DNA from: an uncultured Actinomycetes bacterium
Lineage (GTDB): Bacteria; Actinomycetota; Actinomycetes; Nanopelagicales; Nanopelagicaceae
Reading direction: 5' to 3'
DNA: 26,286 nt
Assembly (NCBI GenBank): GCA_937864205.1
Contig: CALMJB010000112.1
Span: forward strand, 1-26,286
Below are positions 18,095 through 26,149 of this stretch, one piece after another (position 1 is the stretch's first letter; each line of letters opens with the position of its first letter). The notes below the pieces were generated by a model, which saw only the letters and a program-made list of their open reading frames with translations, ran no database searches and had not been told where the DNA came from. The position numbers and the translations under genes were made by a program.

Positions 18095-19429
18095 TCAACC
18101 TCCAATTTCAGATTTTACTACTTCCGAAATTTCATCTGCGATTTTTTTAGCCATTTGCAAAGTTTTTGCTTCAACCATGATTCGCACCAGATTCTCAGTT
18201 CCAGATGGACGGACCAAAATTTGTCCATCAGTTTTTATCAAATCAGCTTGGCGTGACACAACATCTGCAATTCGGCTGTTGCTAGAAAGTTTTGATTTAT
18301 CAACATTTTTTACATTCACTAATACCTGCGGATACTTTGTAATTACGCTGGCAAGTTTTGAAAGTGATGTCTTATTTTCCACCATCTGTCGCATTACAAG
18401 GAGCGCAGTTAAAATTCCATCACCGGTAGTGGCAAATTCGCTCACCACAATATGACCAGATTGTTCGCCACCTAGCGAATATTTTTCTTGTTGCATTTGC
18501 TCTAATACATATCTATCTCCAACAGCAGTCTTTGCAATATTTATTTGATTGGATTTCATAGCATTAAAGAAACCTTGGTTACTCATTACAGTCGTAACCA
18601 CGGTATTTTTATTTAGTTTATTGGCACGTTTAAGCGCGATTGCCAAAATCGCCAATATTTGATCACCGTCTACCACTGCGCCATCGCTATCAATTAATAA
18701 GCATCGGTCGGCATCGCCATCATGCGCGATTCCTAAATCTGCCGAATTTGATTTAACTGCGGAAATCAAATTATCTAAATGGGTAGATCCACAACCTTGA
18801 TTGATGTTCTGACCATCTGGTTTATTAGAAATAGCAATTACATTGGCACCGGCTTGTTCATAGGCAGCTGGCGCGACAATCGAGGCTGCCCCGTTGGCGC
18901 AATCGACGACTACTTTTAATCCGGAAAGGATTTTTCCAAAAATATTATCTAAAAACCTTAAGTATTCATCAGCTGCGTTGTTATCAAGGTAGCGCTGGCG
19001 ATTAATACTTTGGATATCTGCCTCAGAAAAAGATTCTGATTGCATATTTGATTCGATTTGTTGTTCGATTTGGTCGGTTAGTTTCTCGCCACCTGCGGCA
19101 AAGAATTTGATTCCATTATCTGGCATTGGATTATGTGATGCAGAAATCATGACGCCAAAGTCATAGCCACGGCTTTTTACAAGGTAAGCGATTGCCGGTG
19201 TCGGAATAGTTCCGGCTAAATGAATTTCGACTCCTTGTTTTTCTAAACCAGCGATTACCGCCGCCTCTAGATATGCAGCAGATTCACGTGAGTCATTACC
19301 AATAATTGCCTTTGGATTTTTTGATTTAGATAGAACTTTTGCAGCGCTGACCGATAAATTAAAAATTAACTGGCTAGTGAGTTCGGTTTTAGCGATTCCT
19401 CTAACACCGTCGGTGCCAAAGAGCGCCAT
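18095..19429 (-). CDS. glmM: Phosphoglucosamine mutase
   Basis: Converts glucosamine 6-phosphate to glucosamine 1-phosphate, the step after GlmS. It has 444 residues, normal length. The opening FGTDGVRG, the phosphoserine loop ISASHNP (Ser98), the metal loop DGDADR, GGEQSGH for sugar binding, and RPSGTENLVRIMVEA for the phosphate are all present. It lies 15 nt after rpsI, so the ribosomal pair and the amino-sugar pair are probably on one transcript, the arrangement known in mycobacteria. Confidence 0.98.
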   Translation of the reverse strand: MALFGTDGVRGIAKTELTSQLIFNLSVSAAKVLSKSKNPKAIIGNDSRESAAYLEAAVIAGLEKQGVEIHLAGTIPTPAIAYLVKSRGYDFGVMISASHNPMPDNGIKFFAAGGEKLTDQIEQQIESNMQSESFSEADIQSINRQRYLDNNAADEYLRFLDNIFGKILSGLKVVVDCANGAASIVAPAAYEQAGANVIAISNKPDGQNINQGCGSTHLDNLISAVKSNSADLGIAHDGDADRCLLIDSDGAVVDGDQILAILAIALKRANKLNKNTVVTTVMSNQGFFNAMKSNQINIAKTAVGDRYVLEQMQQEKYSLGGEQSGHIVVSEFATTGDGILTALLVMRQMVENKTSLSKLASVITKYPQVLVNVKNVDKSKLSSNSRIADVVSRQADLIKTDGQILVRPSGTENLVRIMVEAKTLQMAKKIADEISEVVKSEIGG

Positions 19430-19444
19430 GATCTAACTTGAAAG

Positions 19445-19903
19445 TTAGCGCTTGCTATATTGCGAGCGTTTACGTGCCTTCTTTAATCCGTACTTCTTGC
19501 GTTCAATTACACGAGCATCGCGGGTTAGGAATCCGGCTTTCTTCAAAGATGGACGGTTTGCCTCTAGATCAATAGCGTTTAATGCGCGAGCAATTCCCAG
19601 GCGCAATGCACCAGCTTGACCAGAGATTCCGCCGCCAGCGATTCGGGCAATAACATCATAAGAATTTTCAGCGCCAACTGCGCGGAACGGTTCAGAGATT
19701 AATTGTTGGTGTACTTTGTTTGGGAAATAAACACCTAGCTCTTTGCCATTTACTGTCCAACGACCATTACCTGGTACCAATCGAACTCTGGCAACTGCTT
19801 CTTTGCGACGACCGACGCCACGTCCGGGTGCCTTAATCGCAGCGCGATTAGTCGCTGCCGAAGGTGTACTGGATGTGTATGAAGTCAGTTCGGTATCGCT
19901 CAT
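19445..19903 (-). CDS. rpsI: Ribosomal protein S9
   Basis: Small-subunit protein whose C-terminal tail reaches the P-site tRNA. It has 152 residues, with a Ser/Thr/Ala-rich N-terminal extension of about 25 residues usual in actinobacteria. The core starts [16 protein letters not shown] and the basic tail is [12 protein letters not shown]. Shine-Dalgarno AGGAGA lies about 9 nt upstream. Second gene of the rplM-rpsI pair. Confidence 0.98.
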   Translation of the reverse strand: MSDTELTSYTSSTPSAATNRAAIKAPGRGVGRRKEAVARVRLVPGNGRWTVNGKELGVYFPNKVHQQLISEPFRAVGAENSYDVIARIAGGGISGQAGALRLGIARALNAIDLEANRPSLKKAGFLTRDARVIERKKYGLKKARKRSQYSKR

Positions 19904-19920
19904 TTAAATATTTCTCCTGA

Positions 19921-20373
19921 TTATTTAATTATTTGGGAAACTTGTTCGAATTTATATGGAGTTGGATTTTGCGCACTGTGCGGATGAGTTGGTCCGGCGT
20001 AAACCTTCAATTTTGAGAAGGCAGCCCGTCCTACTGTGTTTTTAGGCAACATTCCTTTAACCGCTTTTTCAACTGCCCGAGTTGGAAATTTTTCAAATAA
20101 TTCGGTGTAAACCCGGCTAGTGATTCCACCTGGATAACCAGAGTGTTGATGCGCCATCTTTTGTTTCTTCTTTGCGCCAGTCAAAACAACTTTTTCCGCG
20201 TTGATCACAATTACAAAATCTCCCATGTCCATATGTGGAGCAAATGTGGTTTTGTTTTTTCCACGCAAAATTGCAGCAGCATGAGTTGCTAAACGACCGA
20301 GCACAACATCTTGTGCATCAATCACAAACCACTTACGTGATATGTCACTTGGTTTTGGAGAATAAGTACGCAT
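19921..20373 (-). CDS. rplM: Ribosomal protein L13
   Basis: Large-subunit protein of 150 residues. The family features are [18 protein letters not shown] near 13-30, [16 protein letters not shown], the HSGYPGG motif and [18 protein letters not shown]. No Shine-Dalgarno precedes the ATG and a candidate promoter ends only about 10 nt upstream, so the mRNA may be leaderless. It starts the rplM-rpsI-glmM-glmS run. Confidence 0.98.
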   Translation of the reverse strand: MRTYSPKPSDISRKWFVIDAQDVVLGRLATHAAAILRGKNKTTFAPHMDMGDFVIVINAEKVVLTGAKKKQKMAHQHSGYPGGITSRVYTELFEKFPTRAVEKAVKGMLPKNTVGRAAFSKLKVYAGPTHPHSAQNPTPYKFEQVSQIIK

Positions 20374-20383
20374 AAGGGGCGAA

Positions 20384-20413
20384 AGAATACCTTTGACTAC
20401 AGGTTCAGGTCAA
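20384..20413 (-). promoter_or_regulatory. Putative promoter of rplM-rpsI
   Basis: On the minus strand TTGACC (20408-20413) and TATTCT (20384-20389) are separated by 18 bp in the 50-bp gap after the ABC-F gene. The predicted start site is within about 5 nt of the rplM ATG. Confidence 0.45.
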
Positions 20414-20423
20414 AAAACTGAAT

Positions 20424-22022
20424 TTAATACTCCCAAACTGGATTATTTGACTCGTGAACCTTTCCAGTTGCTGGAAAAATCAAATATCTATCAAAGCCAG
20501 CGGTGAACCATCGATCATGTGTAACTGCAACCACTGTGCCGGTAAATTGTTCAAGACCTTGTTCCAAAGCTTGTGCCGATGCTAAATCTAAGTTATCGGT
20601 TGGCTCATCTAGTAATAACAAAGTTGCGCCGCCAAGTTCTAACATAATTATTTGAAATCTGGCTTGCTGTCCACCTGATAGCGACTCAAATTTCTGATCT
20701 GATTGATTATGTAATTCATATTTACGCAGCACGCTTTTGGCAGGTCCTAATTGCAATGAGTGCTCTTGCCACAATATTTCCAGCAAAGTTTTACCGAGAA
20801 ACTCAGGATGCGCATGTGTTTGTGCGAAATATCCCGGTACAACTCGGGCACCTAATTTCCATTTTCCAGAGTGAGCAATCTCTTCACCGGCTAACAACCT
20901 AAGAAAATGTGATTTTCCCGTGCCATTTTGTCCCAGAATCGCAATTCGATCTTGATAATAAAACTCAACTGTAAATGGGTCAGTTAATCCTTTAAGTTGT
21001 AACTCTTCGCAGGTAATTACTCGTTCGCCGGTGCGGGCTCCTTTAAGTTGTACCTTCACATTTTGTTCAATCGGTGGTGATTCAGGTGGACCTATCTCTT
21101 CAAATTTTCGCAATCTAGTTTGCATCGCCCGATACTTTGATGCCATATCTGGTGAGCTTTTTGCTTGAGATTGTAAAGTTCTTACTAATTCGACCAAGCG
21201 TTCATGTTCCTCTTCCCAACGCCGCAACATCTCGGCAAATCTTTCAATGCGAGCCTTTCTAGCATCGTGCCAACTCGCAAAATTTCCACCGTGTACCCAA
21301 ACCGTATTTCCAGTTGCGCCAAGTTCTACTGTGACAATTCGCTGGGCTACTCGATTTAGAAGTTCGCGATCATGACTTACAAATAAAATCGTTTTTTCTG
21401 ATTGCACTAATTGCTGTTCCAGCCATTCTTTTCCGGGCACGTCTAAGTAATTGTCTGGCTCATCTAAAAGTAAAACTTCATCACTTCCCCGAAGTAACGA
21501 GGAAAGCACCAACCGTTTTTGTTCGCCTCCGGATAAAGTGTTTACAGAGCGATCTTTTACTTCATCATAACTTTTTCTCAGTGCTTCATTGCAACAAATA
21601 TCCCAAGTTACTTCTAAGTCGTAACCACCAACATCATTCCAATCTGAGATAGCTTGCGCATATTGCAGTTGATTTTTCTCATTATCTTCAGTTGCTAATT
21701 TGGCTTCGGCGCTAGCAAGGCTTGCGGCAACTTTTCGAATTTTTTCACTCGCTACTGAAATCAAAAGTTCTCTTACTGTGGTGTTATCTCTGACCTGACC
21801 AATGAATTGCCGCATTACGCCCAGCCCACCGGTAATAGAAATAGCACCAGCATGCGGTTCTAAATCTTTACAAATCATTTTCATCAATGTGGTTTTACCT
21901 GAACCGTTTGGACCGACCAAAGCTACTTTTGTGCCATCGCCAACTCGAAAATTAATGTTGTCTAATAAAATGCGACCATCTGGTAACCAATACTGAACTT
22001 CACTTACATCAATGTGTCCCAA
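20424..22022 (-). CDS. ABC-F family ATPase (ribosome-associated type)
   Basis: Soluble tandem ATPase of 532 residues without membrane segments, the ABC-F architecture of translation factors and ribosome-protection proteins. The first domain has GPNGSGKT, LSGGEQKR and DEPDNYLD. A charged helical linker at about 255-310 (RWEEEHERLVELVRTLQ onward) corresponds to the P-site tRNA interaction motif. The second domain has GQNGTGKS, LSGGQQAR and DEPTDNLD. Both catalytic glutamates are present. It starts at a TTG immediately after the truA stop (no gap); the resulting MGH N-terminus fits relatives as I remember them. EttA-like function or antibiotic protection cannot be separated here; a setting among ribosomal genes favours translation. 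Confidence 0.88.
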   Translation of the reverse strand: MGHIDVSEVQYWLPDGRILLDNINFRVGDGTKVALVGPNGSGKTTLMKMICKDLEPHAGAISITGGLGVMRQFIGQVRDNTTVRELLISVASEKIRKVAASLASAEAKLATEDNEKNQLQYAQAISDWNDVGGYDLEVTWDICCNEALRKSYDEVKDRSVNTLSGGEQKRLVLSSLLRGSDEVLLLDEPDNYLDVPGKEWLEQQLVQSEKTILFVSHDRELLNRVAQRIVTVELGATGNTVWVHGGNFASWHDARKARIERFAEMLRRWEEEHERLVELVRTLQSQAKSSPDMASKYRAMQTRLRKFEEIGPPESPPIEQNVKVQLKGARTGERVITCEELQLKGLTDPFTVEFYYQDRIAILGQNGTGKSHFLRLLAGEEIAHSGKWKLGARVVPGYFAQTHAHPEFLGKTLLEILWQEHSLQLGPAKSVLRKYELHNQSDQKFESLSGGQQARFQIIMLELGGATLLLLDEPTDNLDLASAQALEQGLEQFTGTVVAVTHDRWFTAGFDRYLIFPATGKVHESNNPVWEY

Positions 22023-22865
22023 TTAAAAATCCTCATCCCGTTTAGCAATCGTGCGCTCGATTCGCTCGAGATACTGTGATGGCTCTGGATAGTCCACCTG
22101 CCAAAGCGATAAGCCTTCGGGTGGAAAAACATAACTATCCGGAATTCGTACCTTATTTATTAAGGTTTCGCGCATCCATTCCGGTGAAAATCTTCCTTCG
22201 CCAACGCAAACACTGGCGCCAACTAAATTTCTAACCATCGAATATCCAAAGGCATCGGCCACCACATCGGCAATGATGACGCCATCTATTTGTCGCCATT
22301 CAAATCTCTGCAGATCCCTAATAGTGGTGCCGCCTTCTCTAAATTTACAGAATGCGAAGAAATCATGTTCACCTAAAATCAATTTGGCAGCCTGATTCAT
22401 CGCAGCGATATCTAATTTTCTAAACCAAGTAGCCACTTCAAATCTTTTTAATGGTGGCACTACCTGATTGTCATCAATAATTTGATATCGGTAGTGTCTG
22501 CGAAGCGCAGTGAAGCGGGCGTGAAAATTATTTGGTGCGATTTGCACATCTAATATTCGTAAATCTTTCGGCAGTACTCGATTGCATCGATATTTAAGAT
22601 TCTGTCCAGTTTCACTTGTAACAAAATCTTCGGGAAGATCCACATGAATCACCTGATTTCGGGCATGGACTCCGGCATCAGTGCGACCTGCGACTGTGGT
22701 ACTTACTTCAATTTTTGCAAGGGTAGATAAGAAATCTTCTAACTCTTGTTGAACTGTTCTTAAGTTTGGTTGTTTAGCCCAACCAGAGAAGTGAGTACCG
22801 TCGTAAGCTAAATCGATCCGTAAACGGGAAAACCCACGCTCTGGTTCGAGAGTGGGTTTTGCCAT
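22023..22865 (-). CDS. truA: tRNA pseudouridine(38-40) synthase TruA
   Basis: Makes pseudouridine at positions 38-40 of tRNA anticodon arms. It has 280 residues; Asp63 in AGRTDAGVHA is the catalytic residue. LRIDLAYDGTHFSGW at 15-29, RYRCNRVLP, FHARFTALRRHYRY and FGYSMVRNLVG are family segments. The first 13 residues precede the conserved core and have no alternative start codon between. Within their codons lies a terminator-like hairpin (22829-22860). The gene is 18 nt after rplQ. Confidence 0.97.
   Translation of the reverse strand: MAKPTLEPERGFSRLRIDLAYDGTHFSGWAKQPNLRTVQQELEDFLSTLAKIEVSTTVAGRTDAGVHARNQVIHVDLPEDFVTSETGQNLKYRCNRVLPKDLRILDVQIAPNNFHARFTALRRHYRYQIIDDNQVVPPLKRFEVATWFRKLDIAAMNQAAKLILGEHDFFAFCKFREGGTTIRDLQRFEWRQIDGVIIADVVADAFGYSMVRNLVGASVCVGEGRFSPEWMRETLINKVRIPDSYVFPPEGLSLWQVDYPEPSQYLERIERTIAKRDEDF
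22829..22860 (-). terminator. Terminator-like hairpin inside the 5' end of truA
   Basis: AAAACCCAC (22829-22837) pairs with GTGGGTTTT (22852-22860) over 9 bp. After one mismatch CTC/GAG adds 3 bp around a 6-nt loop. In the truA direction the stem ends in four U residues. It begins two bases after the truA start codon, so it could end alpha-operon transcripts or attenuate truA. Confidence 0.5.
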
Positions 22866-22883
22866 GAGAATTAAAAAACTTAA

Positions 22884-23264
22884 TTACTCAGATTTTTTTG
22901 GCGAAATCTCCTCTGCCAACATTTCGATTACCGCCATTGGAGCATTGTCACCTTTGCGCGGACCGATCTTGGTGATTCGGGTATATCCACCATTGCGCTT
23001 TTGAAACTTTGGTGCAATTTCGGTGAAAAGAGCATGCACTACCGATTTGTTAGCAATCTTTGCCATGACCCGGCGACGAGATGCCAGATCACCTTTTTTC
23101 GCTTGGGTAATCAAACGTTCCGCCAGCGGGCGTAGACGACGCGCTTTTGTTTCGGTAGTTGTGATTTTTCCATTTTGAAAAAGTTGTTCCGCCAAAGTAT
23201 TTAACAACAATTTCTCATGTGAGGAATCACTGCCCAAGCGGGTTCCTTTACTTGGCTTTGGCAT
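22884..23264 (-). CDS. rplQ: Ribosomal protein L17
   Basis: Large-subunit protein near the peptide exit tunnel, 126 residues. The start [29 protein letters not shown] and the end of the core [26 protein letters not shown] are the family pattern. A purine-rich leader with GAGGGA about 7 nt before the ATG serves as the Shine-Dalgarno. Last gene of the ribosomal alpha operon, 46 nt after rpoA. Confidence 0.98.
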   Translation of the reverse strand: MPKPSKGTRLGSDSSHEKLLLNTLAEQLFQNGKITTTETKARRLRPLAERLITQAKKGDLASRRRVMAKIANKSVVHALFTEIAPKFQKRNGGYTRITKIGPRKGDNAPMAVIEMLAEEISPKKSE

Positions 23265-23310
23265 CTTTTATCCCTCTCTCTACTCTTCTTATCTTTTTTT
23301 TAACTAGTTC

Positions 23311-24318
23311 TTACTCAGCGTCGACTAAATCTTCGTCAACTGATTTTCCATAGTTGGCGTGCTTGGTTGGATCAAATCCGACTGGACTATCTTTTAATTG
23401 CATTCCCATCGAATTTAGTTTCGCCTTAACCTCATCAATTGACTTAGATCCAAAGTTTCTAATGTCCATCAAATCTGCTTCAGAACGTGATAACAACTCA
23501 CCAACTGTGTGAATACCTTCGCGCTTTAAGCAGTTATATGAACGAACTGTTAAATCTAGATCTTCAATTGGCAGCGCCATGTCAGCAGCGAGAGCGGCAT
23601 CTTGCAGGGATGGTCCCATTTCGATTCCCTCTGCATTCATATTCAATTCTCTTGCCAAACCAAACAACTCAACTAATGTCTTTCCAGCCGATGCCATTGC
23701 ATCTGCCGGTTTAATTGATTGTTTAGTCTCGACATCTAGAACTAGGCGATCAAAGTCGGTACGTTGTTCAACACGAGTTGCTTCAACTTTGTAGGTAACG
23801 CGCAATACTGGAGAATAAATTGAATCGACTGGGATTCGACCAATTTCACCACCTGATTGTTTGTTTTGTACCGCGGTCACATATCCACGACCGCGTTCTA
23901 CCGTTAATTCAATTTCAAATTTTGCTTTCGAGTTCAGCGTTGCAATGTGCAGGTTCTTGTTGTGAACTTCGACTCCGGCCGGAGCTGCAATATCTGCACC
24001 AGTAACAGTTCCTTCGCCAGTCTTTCGAATGTAAAGCAAAGCTGGCTCATCATTATCTGAGGAGATCACCAAATTCTTGATGTTCAAAACAATTTCGGTC
24101 AGATCCTCTTTCACACCTTCTAAAGTTGTGAACTCGTGCAAAGCGCCATTAACTCGAATACTGGTAACAGCTGCACCAGGTATCGATGAAAGCAATGTGC
24201 GACGAAGTGAGTTACCAAGGGTGTAACCGAAACCAGGTTCTAGCGGTTCAATGATGAACCGAGAACGATATTCACTTACTACTTCCTCAGTGAGGATGGG
24301 GCGTTGTGCTATTAGCAC
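23311..24318 (-). CDS. rpoA: RNA polymerase alpha subunit
   Basis: Assembly platform of RNA polymerase, 335 residues. The N-terminal dimerisation domain runs to about 225 ([30 protein letters not shown] near 22-51 is the conserved segment). A linker leads to the C-terminal DNA- and activator-binding domain at about 245-310, with [22 protein letters not shown] and [12 protein letters not shown]. It starts at GTG with a strong GGAGG 7 nt upstream. The GTG lies in a short perfect inverted repeat (GTGCT/AGCAC at 24306-24318). A second hairpin occupies the spacer from rpsD. Confidence 0.98.
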   Translation of the reverse strand: MLIAQRPILTEEVVSEYRSRFIIEPLEPGFGYTLGNSLRRTLLSSIPGAAVTSIRVNGALHEFTTLEGVKEDLTEIVLNIKNLVISSDNDEPALLYIRKTGEGTVTGADIAAPAGVEVHNKNLHIATLNSKAKFEIELTVERGRGYVTAVQNKQSGGEIGRIPVDSIYSPVLRVTYKVEATRVEQRTDFDRLVLDVETKQSIKPADAMASAGKTLVELFGLARELNMNAEGIEMGPSLQDAALAADMALPIEDLDLTVRSYNCLKREGIHTVGELLSRSEADLMDIRNFGSKSIDEVKAKLNSMGMQLKDSPVGFDPTKHANYGKSVDEDLVDAE

Positions 24319-24360
24319 TATTTTCCTCCGTATCGTGGAAGATCCACTATTTGATCTTCC
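24306..24360 (-). promoter_or_regulatory. Two hairpins in the rpsD-rpoA spacer and over the rpoA start
   Basis: GGAAGATC (24337-24344) and GATCTTCC (24353-24360) form a perfect 8-bp stem with an 8-nt loop upstream of the rpoA Shine-Dalgarno. GTGCT and AGCAC (24306-24318) form a 5-bp stem with a 3-nt loop that includes the GTG start codon. No U tail follows the first, so it is not an intrinsic terminator. Translational control or mRNA processing of rpoA is possible. Confidence 0.4.
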
Positions 24361-24387
24361 GGTCTTGGGCCGTTATTTAGTTTTTAA

Positions 24388-25014
24388 TTACTTGCTGTAC
24401 AACTCAACGATTAATTGCTCTTGTACTTGGGTATCAATTACCGGACGTGTCGGTAATGAATGAACCAATATGCGCATTTTTGAACCAACTACCTCTAACC
24501 AGGCTGGAACCGGCTTTTCGCCAAGTTCTGCGCTAGCGACAATAAATGGGGTCAAATCTAGGGATGCAGTAGCGACATCAATTATGTCCATTGGTGAAAC
24601 TCGAAATGATGGAATATTTACCGCTTTGCCATTTACCAAGAAGTGTCCGTGACGAACCAATTGGCGAGCCATATCGCGACTTTTTGCAAAGCCAGCGCGA
24701 TAAACCACATTATCTAAACGAGTTTCTAGTAAAACTAAAAGATTCTCACCGGTTTTACCTTGCAAACGGTTAGCCTCTTCGTAATATCCGCGGAATTGTT
24801 TTTCTAGCACGCCGTAAATACGAGCGCACTTTTGTTTTTCACGCATCTGCACTAAATACTCTGAATCCTTTGAACGACCACGGCCATGTTCACCTGGTGG
24901 ATATGGACGTGATTCGATTGGACACTTTGGACCATCGCACTTTGAACCCTTAAGGAAAAGTTTTACTTTTTCTCTGCGGCAGCGTTTGCAATCTGCACCA
25001 ATATATCTGGCCAT
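24388..25014 (-). CDS. rpsD: Ribosomal protein S4, zinc-binding form
   Basis: Primary 16S rRNA-binding assembly protein, 208 residues. The N-terminus has Cys9, Cys12, Cys26 and Cys31, the zinc-knuckle (C+) form. RPYPPGEHGRGRSKDSEY follows at 36-53, then the S4 RNA-binding domain (LDNVVYRAGFAKSRDMARQLVRHGHFLVNG) and a C-terminal EQLIVELYSK. The mycobacterial and Streptomyces copies I remember at this locus lack these cysteines. Shine-Dalgarno AGGAGA precedes the ATG; a 12-bp direct repeat lies just upstream. In other bacteria S4 represses the alpha operon, so it is a candidate regulator of the structured spacers here. Confidence 0.98.
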   Translation of the reverse strand: MARYIGADCKRCRREKVKLFLKGSKCDGPKCPIESRPYPPGEHGRGRSKDSEYLVQMREKQKCARIYGVLEKQFRGYYEEANRLQGKTGENLLVLLETRLDNVVYRAGFAKSRDMARQLVRHGHFLVNGKAVNIPSFRVSPMDIIDVATASLDLTPFIVASAELGEKPVPAWLEVVGSKMRILVHSLPTRPVIDTQVQEQLIVELYSK

Positions 25015-25024
25015 GATTTCTCCT

Positions 25025-25062
25025 TATACTCTGCTTAAACTCTGCTCAGACTGCTTAAACTC
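25025..25062 (-). repeat. Direct repeat at the rpsK-rpsD junction
   Basis: CTGCTTAAACTC occurs twice without mismatch, at 25031-25042 and 25051-25062; the second copy contains the rpsK stop codon. TATACTCTGCT and TAAACTCTGCT at 25025-25046 form an 11-bp near-tandem pair, the same period as the array before the importer binding-protein gene. Confidence 0.65.
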
Positions 25063-25483
25063 GACGTGGTTTCGGTGGACGGCAACCATTGTGTGGAGCT
25101 GGCGTCACATCTGCGATCGCGCCAACTTCAAGTCCGGCTGCTTGTAATGAACGAATTGCAGTCTCACGGCCTGAACCGGGACCTTTCACAAAGACATCAA
25201 CTTTCTTCACACCATGTTCCTGCGCTTTCTTTGCAGCAGATTCCGCCGCCATTTGAGCAGCGAATGGTGTGGATTTACGTGAGCCTTTGAAACCAACTTG
25301 GCCAGATGAAGACCAAGCAATCACGCCACCACTTGGATCGGTGATTGAAACAATTGTGTTGTTGAAAGTGCTTTTAATGTAAGCGTGACCAAATGAAACA
25401 TTTTTCTTTTCGCGTTTGCGAATCTTTGGTTTCTTCGTCGCCTTTTCAGCGGTAGCGGTGGCTTTTTCTTTTTCGTTAGCCAT
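25055..25483 (-). CDS. rpsK: Ribosomal protein S11
   Basis: Small-subunit platform protein, 142 residues. A Lys/Ala/Glu-rich N-terminal extension of about 25 residues precedes the core [40 protein letters not shown] and the C-terminal [18 protein letters not shown] are diagnostic. The ATG shares one base with the rpsM stop (TAATG), so translation is coupled. Confidence 0.98.
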   Translation of the reverse strand: MANEKEKATATAEKATKKPKIRKREKKNVSFGHAYIKSTFNNTIVSITDPSGGVIAWSSSGQVGFKGSRKSTPFAAQMAAESAAKKAQEHGVKKVDVFVKGPGSGRETAIRSLQAAGLEVGAIADVTPAPHNGCRPPKPRRV

Positions 25484-25860
25484 TATTTGGTCTCAATCTT
25501 TTTGCCGGCAATTGGAATACGTGGACCCTTTCGAGTGCGGGCATTTGTATGTGTGCGTTGTCCACGAACTGGTAATCCTTTACGGTGACGAACACCTTGG
25601 TAACACTGAATATCCACTTTGCGACGGATATTTGCCGCAACTTCACGACGTAAATCTCCTTCAATCTTGAAGTTGGCTTCGATGAATTCACGAAGCTTTG
25701 CTAAATCAGGTTCTTGTAAATCTTTAACTCGGGTATTTGGATTAACGCCAGTTGCTGCCAATGTTGCCTGCGACCTGGTCAAACCAATTCCGAAAATATA
25801 TGTAAGCGCAATCTCGACCCGCTTTTCGCGAGGCAGATCAACACCGACTAGACGTGCCAT
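25483..25860 (-). CDS. rpsM: Ribosomal protein S13
   Basis: Small-subunit head protein contacting the P-site tRNA and L5, 125 residues. [26 protein letters not shown], the helix-hairpin-helix around 15-50, [17 protein letters not shown] and the basic tail [10 protein letters not shown] are the family features. It is first in the rpsM-rpsK-rpsD-rpoA-rplQ series and is preceded by a 131-nt structured spacer after rpmJ. Confidence 0.98.
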   Translation of the reverse strand: MARLVGVDLPREKRVEIALTYIFGIGLTRSQATLAATGVNPNTRVKDLQEPDLAKLREFIEANFKIEGDLRREVAANIRRKVDIQCYQGVRHRKGLPVRGQRTHTNARTRKGPRIPIAGKKIETK

Positions 25861-25991
25861 CTATATTCCTAGTTCTAATCTCCGAAAGGTCCTCCGCAGT
25901 GCTCTCGATTTTTATTAATCGAGCCTTAGCCTTTCGGTCCAAGGGTTACCAAAACTTTTTTGCAGTTTTGGTCTGCACCACGCGTTACTAA
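25861..25991 (-). ncRNA. Structured leader/spacer between rpmJ and rpsM
   Basis: Three clear inverted repeats fall in 131 nt. ACCAAAACT/AGTTTTGGT (25948-25956, 25964-25972) makes a 9-bp stem. CCGAAAGG/CCTTTCGG (25882-25889, 25930-25937) encloses CTCGATT/AATCGAG (25904-25910, 25917-25923). TGCAG/CTGCA (25961-25965, 25973-25977) would compete with the first stem. None has a U tail on the minus strand. A cis-acting control RNA for the alpha operon, for example an S4 target, is a reasonable reading but unproven; an RNA-processing site is the alternative. Confidence 0.5.
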
Positions 25992-26105
25992 TTAGCCTTG
26001 ACGTTGTTTGTGGCGAAGGTTGTCGCAAATAACCATTACGCGACCATTACGACGAATGACTTTGCATTTATCGCAAATCTTTTTCACGCTTGGTTTAACC
26101 TTCAC
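25992..26105 (-). CDS. rpmJ: Ribosomal protein L36, zinc-binding form
   Basis: Tiny large-subunit protein of 37 residues, read directly from the sequence: [16 protein letters not shown], then [12 protein letters not shown] and the end LRHKQRQG. Cys11, Cys14, Cys27 and His32 are the zinc ligands of the C+ form. The start is GTG with GAAGGG upstream. It lies between infA and the structured spacer, the standard position. Confidence 0.97.
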   Translation of the reverse strand: MKVKPSVKKICDKCKVIRRNGRVMVICDNLRHKQRQG

Positions 26106-26149
26106 GAACTTTTCCCTTCACAATTACAACAGCTAAATTATTTTCGCTA

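Noticed and set aside
25948..25972. 9-bp stem as an intrinsic terminator after rpmJ
   Set aside because: It is followed on the minus strand by AACCCTTGG rather than a U tract, so it was treated as part of a structured leader.
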